Positions 16,661-24,826 of a DNA stretch of 50,126 nt are shown in pieces. This stretch comes from Deltaproteobacteria bacterium (GTDB taxonomy: Bacteria > Desulfobacterota > Binatia > Binatales > Binataceae), in contig PLDK01000027.1 in NCBI GenBank assembly GCA_003135135.1, forward strand, positions 23,385 to 73,510, read 5' to 3'. Numbering within the stretch: the stretch's first letter is position 1; every line of letters starts with the position of its first letter. Position numbers and translations under genes: made by a program. The notes beneath the pieces are model-generated. The model was given only the letters and a program-made list of their open reading frames with translations. It searched no databases and was not told the origin of the DNA.

Positions 16661-16768
16661 CGGGAGTATGTACTTGACGCAATTTGGACGGATTAAGCCG
16701 GACCCAGCCGGGATGTTACGCTCGCCAGTGGCAACACTTCCGCCGACTCCGATACAAGGGACACCATT

Positions 16769-16864
16769 TTGAACCGGCTCTACTACGGCGATAATCTCGA
16801 CGTTCTATGCAGCCTTGACCCGCAAGCGGCGCCCGGCGTGACATCGGCTGCGCGGTTTTCTTAA
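16769..16864 (+). pseudogene. 5' stub of a DNA methyltransferase gene
   Basis: A TTG start with an AAGGGA ribosome site encodes LNRLYYGDNLDVL, which is the typical N-terminus of N6-adenine/N4-cytosine DNA methyltransferases (MNRLYYGDNLDVL followed normally by a DPPFN catalytic motif). After 13 residues similarity stops (CSLDPQAAPGVTS) and a stop codon follows after 31 codons. The end coincides with the 3' end of the opposite-strand phosphodiesterase gene, so the rest was lost in a rearrangement near 16808-16862. Confidence 0.75.
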
Positions 16865-18108
16865 AGCTCAAGAGCGACGCCGTCGACCAGGCGTCCAGGC
16901 TCGATTCCCAGGAAACGGGTCACAGTTGGATGAACATCGATCATGCGCGCGCCCTTGATCTCACGGCCGCGCGGGAGTCCATTCCCCCAACCGTAGAGAA
17001 TCCCATGGATACCCGGCGTCTCGGGAGGGTAGCCGTGAGCCGATACTAATCCGACACCCATAAAGGGACTCGGATAGATGTCGCGGCCGAATGTCGCTAA
17101 TGGTTTCAGATACCAGGGCGCGAGATCAGGGTCGACCATGTAGTAACCCGGATGCGCCGAGAGAATCAGGTCGCCTACCCGGTCGCTCTGCCCGAGTTGC
17201 GCGAATGCCGGCTGATTATCGCGGCGAAGTACGTCGAACTCTTGATGCGTGGCGAGCGCCTGGTAAGCGCGATCGACCTGCGACTTATCGTCAAAGTAGA
17301 TGAAACTCGTAGTCCCGGTGGTTACGTCGCGCCCGCGAATGCCATGTCGGCTCAGGATTCGCCTAACATTGATGAGGTGCGTGACTGGGAGATGGCCATG
17401 GTCCGACATGACGAACAACGTGACCTGGTCCCTGTAAGGGAGTCGATTGATTGCCTCCAGTAGCCTACCCACTTCGCTGTCGGCCCGGATGATTGCTTCA
17501 CGCGCCCGCTGCGAGTGGAGCCCGTCGCTATGAACTACCTCGTCTGGCTGAGCGAAGTACCCCAGGATCAGACGCGGCCGCCGATCTTCGGGCATTTCCA
17601 GATAGTCGATGATCTCACCCGTCCGTTTCGGCTCACTGGCATACTCCGAGAGTTGCCACGGCACTTTCCGCTCAGGCGATACATAGGTCGCTAGCGCTCC
17701 GCGACTCCTCGAGTAACGCCCAAACCATCCGAGTGCGGCCGTCCTTACCCCTTGGCGCTCGGCGACCTGATGCAGGAGTTCGCCGCCGGCAAGCCAGTCC
17801 GCATCGACGTCGTGATTGAACAACCCCAGGCGAGGATCGATGAACTGGGCGCTGACTACGCCATGATTTTCGGGCCAGCATCCCGTGGAAGCTGAAACCC
17901 AGTTCGGCTCGGATATCGAAGGAAAGACTGGCACCAGGTGATGGGTCCACACGCCTTCGGTCCGAAGCCTGGCAAAATTGGGAGTTGCGACTGAATCGAG
18001 CATCGATTCTGAAAGTCCGTCAATCATGAGGACGATGACGATTCGGCTGCATTGCGCCTGGGAACCGGTGTTGAAGGAAGCTGCATTCGAATCGAATGGT
18101 TTGTCCAT
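16861..18108 (-). CDS. Type I phosphodiesterase/nucleotide pyrophosphatase family protein
   Basis: This 415-residue alkaline phosphatase-superfamily protein has the normal motif order: IVIVLMIDGLSESML (metal Asp), PVFPSISEPNWVSASTGCWP (nucleophile Ser region), GYFAQPDEVVHSDGLHS (Asp/His pair), LFVMSDHGHLPV (Asp-His), HGYPPETPGIHGILYGWG (last His) and MIDVHPTVTRFLGI. No signal peptide is evident, so it may act in the cytoplasm on phosphodiesters or pyrophosphates. The truncated dienelactone hydrolase gene ends 10 bp upstream, so both are probably read together. It is of normal order, unlike the permuted homologue at 675-2594. Confidence 0.88.
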   Translation of the reverse strand: MDKPFDSNAASFNTGSQAQCSRIVIVLMIDGLSESMLDSVATPNFARLRTEGVWTHHLVPVFPSISEPNWVSASTGCWPENHGVVSAQFIDPRLGLFNHDVDADWLAGGELLHQVAERQGVRTAALGWFGRYSRSRGALATYVSPERKVPWQLSEYASEPKRTGEIIDYLEMPEDRRPRLILGYFAQPDEVVHSDGLHSQRAREAIIRADSEVGRLLEAINRLPYRDQVTLFVMSDHGHLPVTHLINVRRILSRHGIRGRDVTTGTTSFIYFDDKSQVDRAYQALATHQEFDVLRRDNQPAFAQLGQSDRVGDLILSAHPGYYMVDPDLAPWYLKPLATFGRDIYPSPFMGVGLVSAHGYPPETPGIHGILYGWGNGLPRGREIKGARMIDVHPTVTRFLGIEPGRLVDGVALEL

Positions 18109-18118
18109 CGTTACTATC

Positions 18119-18640
18119 CTAGGAAGCCGTCAGGTACTTTTCGAAAAAGGCGAACACTTTCTTCCACCCGTCCTGTGCCTGCTCGGGCCGGTAGTTAGGA
18201 CGATACCAGGCAAAGAACGCGTGACCCGCTCCCTCGTAGCGATGAAACTCGTAGCTCTTGCCCAAGCGCTTGAGCGCGGCTTCGGTCCGGTTTACGTCGT
18301 CGGGGGAAGGGTTAGTATCTTCGCTGCCGAACAGCCCCAGAAGCGGGCAGCGTATTCTTTCCGTCAACTCGATGGGCGCAACCGGTTGCGTACTCGGTAA
18401 CTTCGATGGGTCGCCAACAACTACGCTGCCACCCCAGCAATCGACAACCGCATCGAGATTGGCGATTCGGCATGCCGCCAGGTACGCTTGTCGTCCGCCG
18501 GAGCAGAAGCCTATCACCCCAACCTTGCTGTTGCTATGTGATTGGGCGCGCAGAAACGCTGCGGCTCCCCCACCTGTGCTGGCGTTGAAGATGAGTAGTA
18601 CGGCGGCTTGATACTGCGGGCTGAACACTCGGCGGCACAT
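18119..18640 (-). CDS. Dienelactone hydrolase family protein, N-terminally truncated
   Basis: The 173-residue product retains the dienelactone hydrolase triad: Cys nucleophile in VGVIGFCSGGRQ, Asp in LFGSEDTNPSP, and His in GAGHAFFAW. Family members are usually 230-290 residues and begin with a strand and an oxyanion loop, which are absent here. The first ~30 residues (MCRRVFSPQYQAAVL) show no family similarity and come from sequence shared with the Crp remnant immediately upstream. The gene was probably cut by the same rearrangement. It may be inactive. The phosphodiesterase gene follows 10 bp downstream. Confidence 0.75.
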   Translation of the reverse strand: MCRRVFSPQYQAAVLLIFNASTGGGAAAFLRAQSHSNSKVGVIGFCSGGRQAYLAACRIANLDAVVDCWGGSVVVGDPSKLPSTQPVAPIELTERIRCPLLGLFGSEDTNPSPDDVNRTEAALKRLGKSYEFHRYEGAGHAFFAWYRPNYRPEQAQDGWKKVFAFFEKYLTAS

Positions 18641-18855
18641 GCCTATTCGCGATATGGGAGCCTTCGCTCACCGTCGCTTGAATCGCTCCGCCATACAGCA
18701 AAATGTATTTGCGATCGCGCCGCCCGATCTCTCCATCTTCAATCAGCTCTGCCATGACGCGGCCGACCACTGGCCGCGAGCTTCCGATCATCTCCGCCAA
18801 ATCGGACGTAGTAGGTTCATGGATGGCGCGCAGTAAAATGGAGCACTGACGACTG
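18640..18855 (-). pseudogene. Crp/Fnr-type regulator remnant (C-terminal HTH only)
   Basis: On the minus strand one frame reads SILLRAIHEPTTSDLAEMIG, then SSRPVVGRVMAELIEDGEI and GRRDRKYILLYGG. This is the winged-helix DNA-binding half of a Crp-family regulator. No cyclic-nucleotide-binding domain precedes it, since the frame meets the histidine kinase start at 18855. The 3' end runs into the truncated dienelactone hydrolase. It is a leftover of a deleted gene. Confidence 0.75.
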
Positions 18856-20222
18856 TGAGAATCGGCACTCGGCTGACGCTGGTCTTGCTGCTGTGCATAC
18901 TGCCAGTACTGGCCGCGTATACGTCTTGGAGCGTCGAGCAGTCCAATGTCTATGTTAATGAGCTGAAGCAATCGACTCGCGCAGTCAGTTCCGGCGTGGC
19001 TCCTTCGGTTGACGACGAAGTCATTGCGCAAGAGTGGAACAAAATCGGCGATGCATTCCGGAAAATGGATGCCGAGGGAACCCGAAACGCGCTGCTCCGA
19101 AAGGACGGTAAGCTTTGGTACTCCCTGCCGGACTTTCCCGCTGAACTCATAAGTGCGGCTCAGGTGCAACTCGCGCAACGCAACTCCGCTGAGTTCGGAC
19201 CGACGGCAGGGGTAAAGAACTGGTTCTGCGAATTGGTTCCATTAAAGAGCCAGGGCGGAGAAGTCATCGGATACCTTCTGGAAGTTCAGGACTGGACGAA
19301 GGTGGCAAGAGATAGCCGCGCGCAATCCATCGCGTTGCTGGGCGTTGTCGCCTCGGTCATACCTCTGACCGTGCATCGTTACGTCTCGCGGCCGTTGGCA
19401 GAGCTGTCGGCGAAAGTGATGAAATGTTCGTCGGATGATTCCGATCGGGGCGCAGGAAGCGACGTGGAACTGCTTAGCGAAGAATTCCGCAGGCTCGATC
19501 AGCAACTCAGCCGGGCGCGCTCCGATCTCGAGCAACGGCATCGGCGCGAATTGGGACTCGAGCGCGAGCTTCAGCGCGCGGACCGACTTGCCACGATCGG
19601 CACGCTGGCAGCCGACTCGCGCGTAAAGCTGGGCGTCATCGTCCGCCGGATCGATCGGATTGCGCGAATCGTCCGGATGTTGCTCGACTACGCGCGCAAG
19701 AGCGAATCGCACAAGGCGATCTGCGACTTGAGGGCGATCGCCGACCGCGCCCTGGCTCTTTTGGAACCGGAAGCTGCGCACCGCAACGTGAGAACCCTGG
19801 CTCGACTCGGAGAAATTCCGCGGCTGGTAAATTGCGACGCCGACCAAATCGAGCAGGTGTTCGTGAACATGATCATGAACGCACTCGACGCGATGCAGCC
19901 CGGCGGCGGAACGTTGCGAGTAACCGCGCAAACGCAACGCAGTCGCGATGGTTCGCGCGTGATGCTTGCGTTCGAAGATACCGGCGCGGGCGTCGCACCT
20001 GAGCACGAGGATCGGCTCTTCGCGCCCTTCTTCACCACCAAGGAGCCGGGCAAAGGAACCGGAATGGGTCTGCCGGTCAGCCAGTTTATAATACGCGAGC
20101 ATGATGGCGAGATAACGTTCAGCTCAGGGCCATCGGGATCGCAGTTCGTGGTCGCGATCCCCATGGCAAGCAGCGAGATAATCGATCATGAGCGTGGCTC
20201 CCGGGAACAGCGGCGTGAATAG
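18855..20222 (+). CDS. Sensor histidine kinase lacking the phospho-acceptor His
   Basis: This 455-residue protein has TM1 (residues ~6-24), a ~130-residue periplasmic part, TM2 (~157-174), a HAMP-like/coiled segment, and a C-terminal ATPase domain with an N-box (VFVNMIMNALDAM), FEDTGAGVAP and GKGTGMGLPVSQF. The dimerisation domain reads RADRLATIGTLAA then at once DSRVKLGVIVRRIDRIARIV, so the expected segment of about 25-30 residues with the H-box (family G-[LV]-A-H-E-x-x-x-P) is missing in frame, near 19613. The kinase can therefore probably not autophosphorylate. The start is a GTG at 18855. The cut response-regulator gene overlaps its 3' end. Confidence 0.85.
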   Translation: MRIGTRLTLVLLLCILPVLAAYTSWSVEQSNVYVNELKQSTRAVSSGVAPSVDDEVIAQEWNKIGDAFRKMDAEGTRNALLRKDGKLWYSLPDFPAELISAAQVQLAQRNSAEFGPTAGVKNWFCELVPLKSQGGEVIGYLLEVQDWTKVARDSRAQSIALLGVVASVIPLTVHRYVSRPLAELSAKVMKCSSDDSDRGAGSDVELLSEEFRRLDQQLSRARSDLEQRHRRELGLERELQRADRLATIGTLAADSRVKLGVIVRRIDRIARIVRMLLDYARKSESHKAICDLRAIADRALALLEPEAAHRNVRTLARLGEIPRLVNCDADQIEQVFVNMIMNALDAMQPGGGTLRVTAQTQRSRDGSRVMLAFEDTGAGVAPEHEDRLFAPFFTTKEPGKGTGMGLPVSQFIIREHDGEITFSSGPSGSQFVVAIPMASSEIIDHERGSREQRRE

Positions 20223-20268
20223 CGAGCAGGCTACCGTCCTTGTGGTCGACGATGACCACGACATGGTC
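20188..20268 (+). pseudogene. Truncated response regulator (first ~27 codons)
   Basis: An ATG (or GTG at 20215) overlapping the kinase 3' end opens a frame containing ATVLVVDDDHDMV, the first strand and acidic pocket of a CheY-like receiver domain. After GTC at about 20268 similarity stops, exactly where the stop codon of the opposite-strand AtuA gene begins. The rest of the regulator is not in the window, so the gene was cut when the AtuA/carboxylase segment was joined here. Confidence 0.8.
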
Positions 20269-22045
20269 AGCGCGAGGCGGCGGGATCCAGCAGCACCTCC
20301 GGCACGTCAACCACCCGCGCGCGCAGCCATTCGCCGAGGCTCTTGGCCTGGGGATCGGAGCGCACCGACGAGGCTACGCCCTCGCCGAGCAGGCCGACGA
20401 TCACGAAGTTGAGCGCGCGCAAGTTGGGCAGCTCGTAGCGGCGCACCTCGAGTGGCGCCGTCTCGGGGAGGAGCTGCTTGAGGCGCTCGATGCTCAGGAA
20501 CCCGGCGAGCCACGCGTAGGCAAGATCGCTGCGCACCCACAGACCGACGTTCGCGTTGCCGCCTTTGTCGCCTGAGCGCGCCCCGGCCACGCGCCCGAGC
20601 GGCGCGCGTCGCGTCAAGCCGGCCGGCGGCGGGGACACAGCGGCCGGCGGCAGCTTGACGGGCGAACGTGTCACCACCTCGATCGGCTTGATCGGGACGA
20701 TTCGCCTGTCGGGCAGCACGGCAGCGTGATCCACGCCGTCCGCCGGCACGAGCGTCGGCCAGTAGACGCCGTATGCGCTCGCGTCGCCGGGCGGGTCCAT
20801 GGAGTAGAAGCCGGGGTAACTGGCGAGCGCCAACTCCGTGATCGCAGAGGAGAACGCGCGTCCGACCTTGCTCGCGTCGGCGTCCTTCACGGTGACGGTG
20901 AAGGTGGCGCTCGCCTGCTCGTTGGTCTCGGGATCGGGATGCTGCGTGCGCGCGAGATGGAAGTTGAGTACGCCGAAGCGCTCGGTACCGCCGAGGCGGC
21001 GCACGATCGCTCGCTTGAGCACCGCGGCCTTCTCATCCACGTCGAGACCGGTGAGCACCAGCGTCATCGCGTTGCGGTAGCCGCCTGCGTAGTTGATGCA
21101 TACCTTGAGCGCGCTCGGCGCAGGCTCGCCGCGCACGCCCGACACGCGGACCCGGTCGGCGCCGGCCTGGTCGAGCCGGATGCTGTCGAAGCGCGCTATC
21201 GCGTCTGGATTCAGGTAGGACGGCTCGCCGAGTTCGTAGAGGAGTTGGGCGGTCACGGTACCGATTGACACGAGACCGCCTGTACCAGGGTGCTTGGCGA
21301 CGACGAACGAACCGTCCTGGTCCATCTCTGCGATCGGGAAGCCGGGGTGGTCCAAAGAGGGCACCTCGCTGAAGAAGGCGTAGTTGCCGCCGGTCGCCTG
21401 CGCGCCGCACTCAAGGATGTGCCCCGCGACCACGGCGCTCGCAAGCCGGTCCCAGTCGTCGCGCGCCCACTGGAAATGCCAGGCTGCTGGACCCACGACG
21501 AGCGACGCGTCCGTTACGCGCGGACACACGACTACGTCGGCGCCCGCCTTAAGGCATTCGACAATGCCCCATGCGCCGAGGTAGGCGTTCGCGCTCACCG
21601 GCGGCACCGGCATCGCCTCGAAGGGGCGACCGTCGTCGAGATGCGCCAGGGTGTTTCCTGCACGCCGCAACTCGCCAAGCCGCGGGAGGAGATCGTCGCC
21701 CTCGACGTGCGCGACACGCGCCTTCACGCCGAGGCGCTTCGCCAACTCCCGGATTTTCTCGGCGAGACCGCGCGGGTTGAGGCCGCCGGCGTTTACGACC
21801 ACCCGCACGCCGCGATCGATGCAGGTGCCAAGCACCTCCTCCATCTGGCGCAGAAACGTCACCGCGTAGCCGGCGCCCGGATCTTTCTGGCGGGCCTTCC
21901 AGAGGATCAGCATCGTGAGCTCGGCGAGGTAGTCGCCGGTGAGCACGTCGATGGGGCCGCCCTCGAGCATCTCGCGCGCCGCCGAGAGGCGATCGCCGTA
22001 GAAGCCGGAGATGTTCCCGATTCGGAGCGAGCGTTGCGCGCTCAT
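20267..22045 (-). CDS. atuA: Acyclic terpene utilisation AtuA-like protein (DUF1446)
   Basis: This 592-residue protein is of the AtuA/DUF1446 family: LRIGNISGFYGDRLSAAREM at the start, DVLTGDYLAELTMLIL, VNAGGLNPRGLAEKI, a large Gly-rich middle (CGAQATGGNYAFFSEVP), and a C-terminal region (AGARSGDKGGNANVGLWV) typical of the family's appended domain. Its biochemical role is not settled, but in Pseudomonas it is needed to grow on citronellol and geraniol. It is the last gene of a four-gene operon and overlaps the enoyl-CoA hydratase gene by 4 bp (ATGA), so it is translationally coupled. The stop codon sits at the junction with the cut response regulator. Confidence 0.88.
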   Translation of the reverse strand: MSAQRSLRIGNISGFYGDRLSAAREMLEGGPIDVLTGDYLAELTMLILWKARQKDPGAGYAVTFLRQMEEVLGTCIDRGVRVVVNAGGLNPRGLAEKIRELAKRLGVKARVAHVEGDDLLPRLGELRRAGNTLAHLDDGRPFEAMPVPPVSANAYLGAWGIVECLKAGADVVVCPRVTDASLVVGPAAWHFQWARDDWDRLASAVVAGHILECGAQATGGNYAFFSEVPSLDHPGFPIAEMDQDGSFVVAKHPGTGGLVSIGTVTAQLLYELGEPSYLNPDAIARFDSIRLDQAGADRVRVSGVRGEPAPSALKVCINYAGGYRNAMTLVLTGLDVDEKAAVLKRAIVRRLGGTERFGVLNFHLARTQHPDPETNEQASATFTVTVKDADASKVGRAFSSAITELALASYPGFYSMDPPGDASAYGVYWPTLVPADGVDHAAVLPDRRIVPIKPIEVVTRSPVKLPPAAVSPPPAGLTRRAPLGRVAGARSGDKGGNANVGLWVRSDLAYAWLAGFLSIERLKQLLPETAPLEVRRYELPNLRALNFVIVGLLGEGVASSVRSDPQAKSLGEWLRARVVDVPEVLLDPAASR

Positions 22046-22809
22046 CGTTTCCTCCAGACGGGCGTGCGCTTTTCGAGAAAGGCACGCGGTCCTTCCTGCG
22101 CGTCCTCGCTCTTGTAAACCGGCTCAAAGATGCGCTCGGCCTCGTCGAAAGACTCGCTGCGCAGGCGCTCGGCGGCGGCGTACACCATGCGCTTGCCCGC
22201 CCGCACCGAGAGCGGCGCGTTCTGCGCGATGCGCGTCGCCAGCGCGCGCGCCTCCTCCTGCAGGTGTTCGAGCGGTACGACGCGGTTCACCAGGCCGATC
22301 TCGTGTGCGCGATGCGCATCGATCGGCTCCGCCGTGAGCAAGAGCTCGAGCGCCACGCGGGGCGGAATCATCCACGGCAGCGGCGCGGCCCACGGCGCGC
22401 CGCGGCTCCACTTGGCCTCTGTGATCGCGAACTTCGCCGTGTCAGCGGCGACGCAGAGGTCGCACATCTGCGCCAGGGCGAAGCCGCCGGCGTAGGCCAA
22501 GCCGTTCACGGCGGCGATCACGGGCTTGTCCGTCATGAGATTGCGGCCGAGCTGCGGGACGAAATCCAGCGGCGGGACTTCAAGCCGCGTCACCGACATC
22601 TCCTTGAGGTCGGCGCCGGCGCAGAAGACCTTGTCGCCGGTTGCGGTGAGAATCGCGACCAGCGCGTCGTCGTCATCGACGAAGCTGCGAAACGCCGCCC
22701 ACAGGCCTTCGCGTACCGCGCGGTTCAGCGCATTGCGTGCCTCCGGGCGATCGATCGTGATCGTGCTGATGCGGTCGCGGAGCTCGTATCGGACCGGCTG
22801 GTCAGACAT
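22042..22809 (-). CDS. Enoyl-CoA hydratase/isomerase family protein
   Basis: This 255-residue crotonase has ITIDRPEARNALNR, KVFCAGADLKEM (oxyanion hole), VIAAVNGLAYAGGFALAQMCDL and KFAITEAKWS. Of the two Glu that catalyse hydration in rat enoyl-CoA hydratase, the one in the ITEAKW segment is kept, while the one in the GGFALAQ segment is Ala. This suggests special chemistry or a different substrate. By position it would hydrate the product of the carboxylase, 3-methylglutaconyl-CoA or isohexenylglutaconyl-CoA. It is third in the operon, 18 bp after the biotin carboxylase. Confidence 0.88.
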   Translation of the reverse strand: MSDQPVRYELRDRISTITIDRPEARNALNRAVREGLWAAFRSFVDDDDALVAILTATGDKVFCAGADLKEMSVTRLEVPPLDFVPQLGRNLMTDKPVIAAVNGLAYAGGFALAQMCDLCVAADTAKFAITEAKWSRGAPWAAPLPWMIPPRVALELLLTAEPIDAHRAHEIGLVNRVVPLEHLQEEARALATRIAQNAPLSVRAGKRMVYAAAERLRSESFDEAERIFEPVYKSEDAQEGPRAFLEKRTPVWRKR

Positions 22810-22827
22810 TGCAGGTCTCCTCCTCGA

Positions 22828-24819
22828 TCATGACTGGGCACTTGCGGTCTCTGCTTCGATTACGGCAAGAATCGCACCCGCGGTCACCTGCGCCCCGACG
22901 GTCGCGCGGATCTCGGTTAGCGTTCCCGCGTGCGGCGCCCGGATCGGGATCTCCGTCTTCATCGCCTCGAGCACGAGCAGCAGGTCACCCCTGGCGACGC
23001 GGGCGCCGACGGTGACGTAAATCTGTTTGACCACGCCCGGCATCGGCGCGACCAGCGAGCCGGCTGCCAGCTCGAGCTCGGGCTCGGCGAAGCGTGGAAG
23101 TTCGCGCAGATCGCTGGCGCCGAGCGCGCTGTCGACGAAGACCCGCTCACCGACCGTATGCACCGCATAGCGATGGCGTACAGCGCTGACTTCAAGATCG
23201 ACCTCGCTTTCGCCGCAGACGTGTACGCGAACGCCGTCGAGCGCGTTGCCGTTCACCTCAGCACGCAGACCCTCGCGCCCGAAGCGGTAGCGCACGTCGA
23301 GCCGCCCCCGGCTTCCCTCGAAGGCCTGCTCCTGGTCTTGTGAAGGGACGTTGCGCCAGCCCGACGGGATCGAGGCCAGCGCGCCGCCGCGCGCGCGATG
23401 CGCGGCTTGCAACGCAAGCGTCGCAGCCAGCGCGTGGAGGCGCTCGCCCGCCGCATCGCACAGCGGCTCGCCCAGGACCTCAGGGGGGTGTCGCTGGAGG
23501 AAATGCGTGTCGGTTGCGCCCGCCAGGAACTCGGGATGGCGCAGGATGCGCACGAGGAGATCACGAATCGTGTGCGGGCCGTGAAGCTGCGCGCGCGCCA
23601 GAGTGTCGGCCAGCTTGGCCGCCGCCTCCGCGCGCGTCGGCGCCCACGCGATCACCTTGGCGAGCATCGGGTCGTAGTGGACGCTCACCTCCGAGCCGTC
23701 CTCGACGCCCGAGTCCAGGCGCAGCCCCGACGCCGGTGCGAAGGCGAAGCGGTGGAACGTGCCCGTCGATGGCGCGAAGCCGCACCGCGCGTCCTCGGCG
23801 TAGAGACGCGCCTCGATAGCGTGGCCGCGAAGCGGCGGCACCGCTTCCTGCGCCACAAGTGCGCCGCCGCGCGCCACTTCGATCTGGAGCCGCACGAGGT
23901 CGAGCCCCGTCACGCACTCGGTCACGGGGTGCTCGACCTGGAGGCGCGTGTTTACTTCCAGGAAAAAGAACTCTCCGGCCGGCGTCAGCAGGAATTCGAC
24001 GGTTCCGGCGTTTCGGTAGCCAATCGCTTCGCCCGCGGCGACCGCGGCCGCACGGATCGTCGCGCTCAACGCAGGAGTCAACGCGACGCTCGGCGATTCC
24101 TCGATGATCTTCTGGTGTCGCCGCTGGATCGAGCATTCGCGCTCGTAGAGATGGATCACACGACCGTGTGCGTCGCCGAAGATCTGCACCTCGATGTGGC
24201 GCGCGGCCTCGAGGTAGCGCTCGAGATAAACGGTATCGTCGCCGAACGCCGAGAGCGCCTCGCGCCGGGCCGAGGCGACGGCCTCTGCGAGCTCCGCCGC
24301 GCTATGCACCACGCGCATTCCTCTGCCGCCGCCGCCGGCCGACGCCTTCACGACGACGGGCAGGCCGAGCTCGCCGGCCAGGCGCGCAAGCTCTGCCGGC
24401 GACGCGCCGTCGCGCAGCTCGCGGCTCGGGAGTTGCGGCACGCCGGCGCGCTGCATGCGCCGCTTCGCCTCGAGCTTCGAGCCCATCGCGGCGACCACCT
24501 CGGGCGGAGGTCCCACGAAGGTAAGCCCTGCGTCGCGGCAAGCAGCCGCGAAGGCCGCGTTCTCCGAGAGGAAGCCGTAGCCCGGGTGGATCGCATCGGC
24601 GCCCGTGCGGCGCGCCGCTTCAACGATTGCGTCGATGCGCAGGTATGAATCGGCCGGCGACGCACCGCCGAGCGCGAACGCCTCATCGGCCTCATGCACG
24701 AAGGGCGCGTCGCGATCGGGCTCCGAGAACACAGCCACCGTCGCGATGCCCATCTCGCGCGCGGTGCGCTGGATGCGCCGCGCGATCTCTCCCCGATTGG
24801 CGATCAACAACTTCCGCAT
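22828..24819 (-). CDS. Biotin carboxylase/biotin carrier subunit of acyl-CoA carboxylase
   Basis: This 663-residue protein combines a biotin carboxylase (residues ~1-445: MRKLLIANRGEIARRI, the ATP-grasp Gly-rich loop KASAGGGGRGM, MNTRLQVEHPVTE-type motif seen as EVNTRLQVEHPVTE) with a middle domain and a C-terminal biotinyl domain (VLEAMKTEIPIRAP; the Lys is the biotin site, in an AMKT rather than AMKM context). It carboxylates its own biotin with bicarbonate and ATP. It is the alpha subunit of a methylcrotonyl-CoA or geranyl-CoA type carboxylase, and follows the carboxyltransferase gene by 7 bp. Which substrate is used cannot be decided from sequence alone. Confidence 0.93.
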   Translation of the reverse strand: MRKLLIANRGEIARRIQRTAREMGIATVAVFSEPDRDAPFVHEADEAFALGGASPADSYLRIDAIVEAARRTGADAIHPGYGFLSENAAFAAACRDAGLTFVGPPPEVVAAMGSKLEAKRRMQRAGVPQLPSRELRDGASPAELARLAGELGLPVVVKASAGGGGRGMRVVHSAAELAEAVASARREALSAFGDDTVYLERYLEAARHIEVQIFGDAHGRVIHLYERECSIQRRHQKIIEESPSVALTPALSATIRAAAVAAGEAIGYRNAGTVEFLLTPAGEFFFLEVNTRLQVEHPVTECVTGLDLVRLQIEVARGGALVAQEAVPPLRGHAIEARLYAEDARCGFAPSTGTFHRFAFAPASGLRLDSGVEDGSEVSVHYDPMLAKVIAWAPTRAEAAAKLADTLARAQLHGPHTIRDLLVRILRHPEFLAGATDTHFLQRHPPEVLGEPLCDAAGERLHALAATLALQAAHRARGGALASIPSGWRNVPSQDQEQAFEGSRGRLDVRYRFGREGLRAEVNGNALDGVRVHVCGESEVDLEVSAVRHRYAVHTVGERVFVDSALGASDLRELPRFAEPELELAAGSLVAPMPGVVKQIYVTVGARVARGDLLLVLEAMKTEIPIRAPHAGTLTEIRATVGAQVTAGAILAVIEAETASAQS

Positions 24820-24826
24820 GCCGCTC

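Noticed and set aside
23398-24648. 416-codon plus-strand frame opposite the biotin carboxylase
   Set aside because: Antisense shadow with skewed composition; the minus-strand frame is clearly the real gene.
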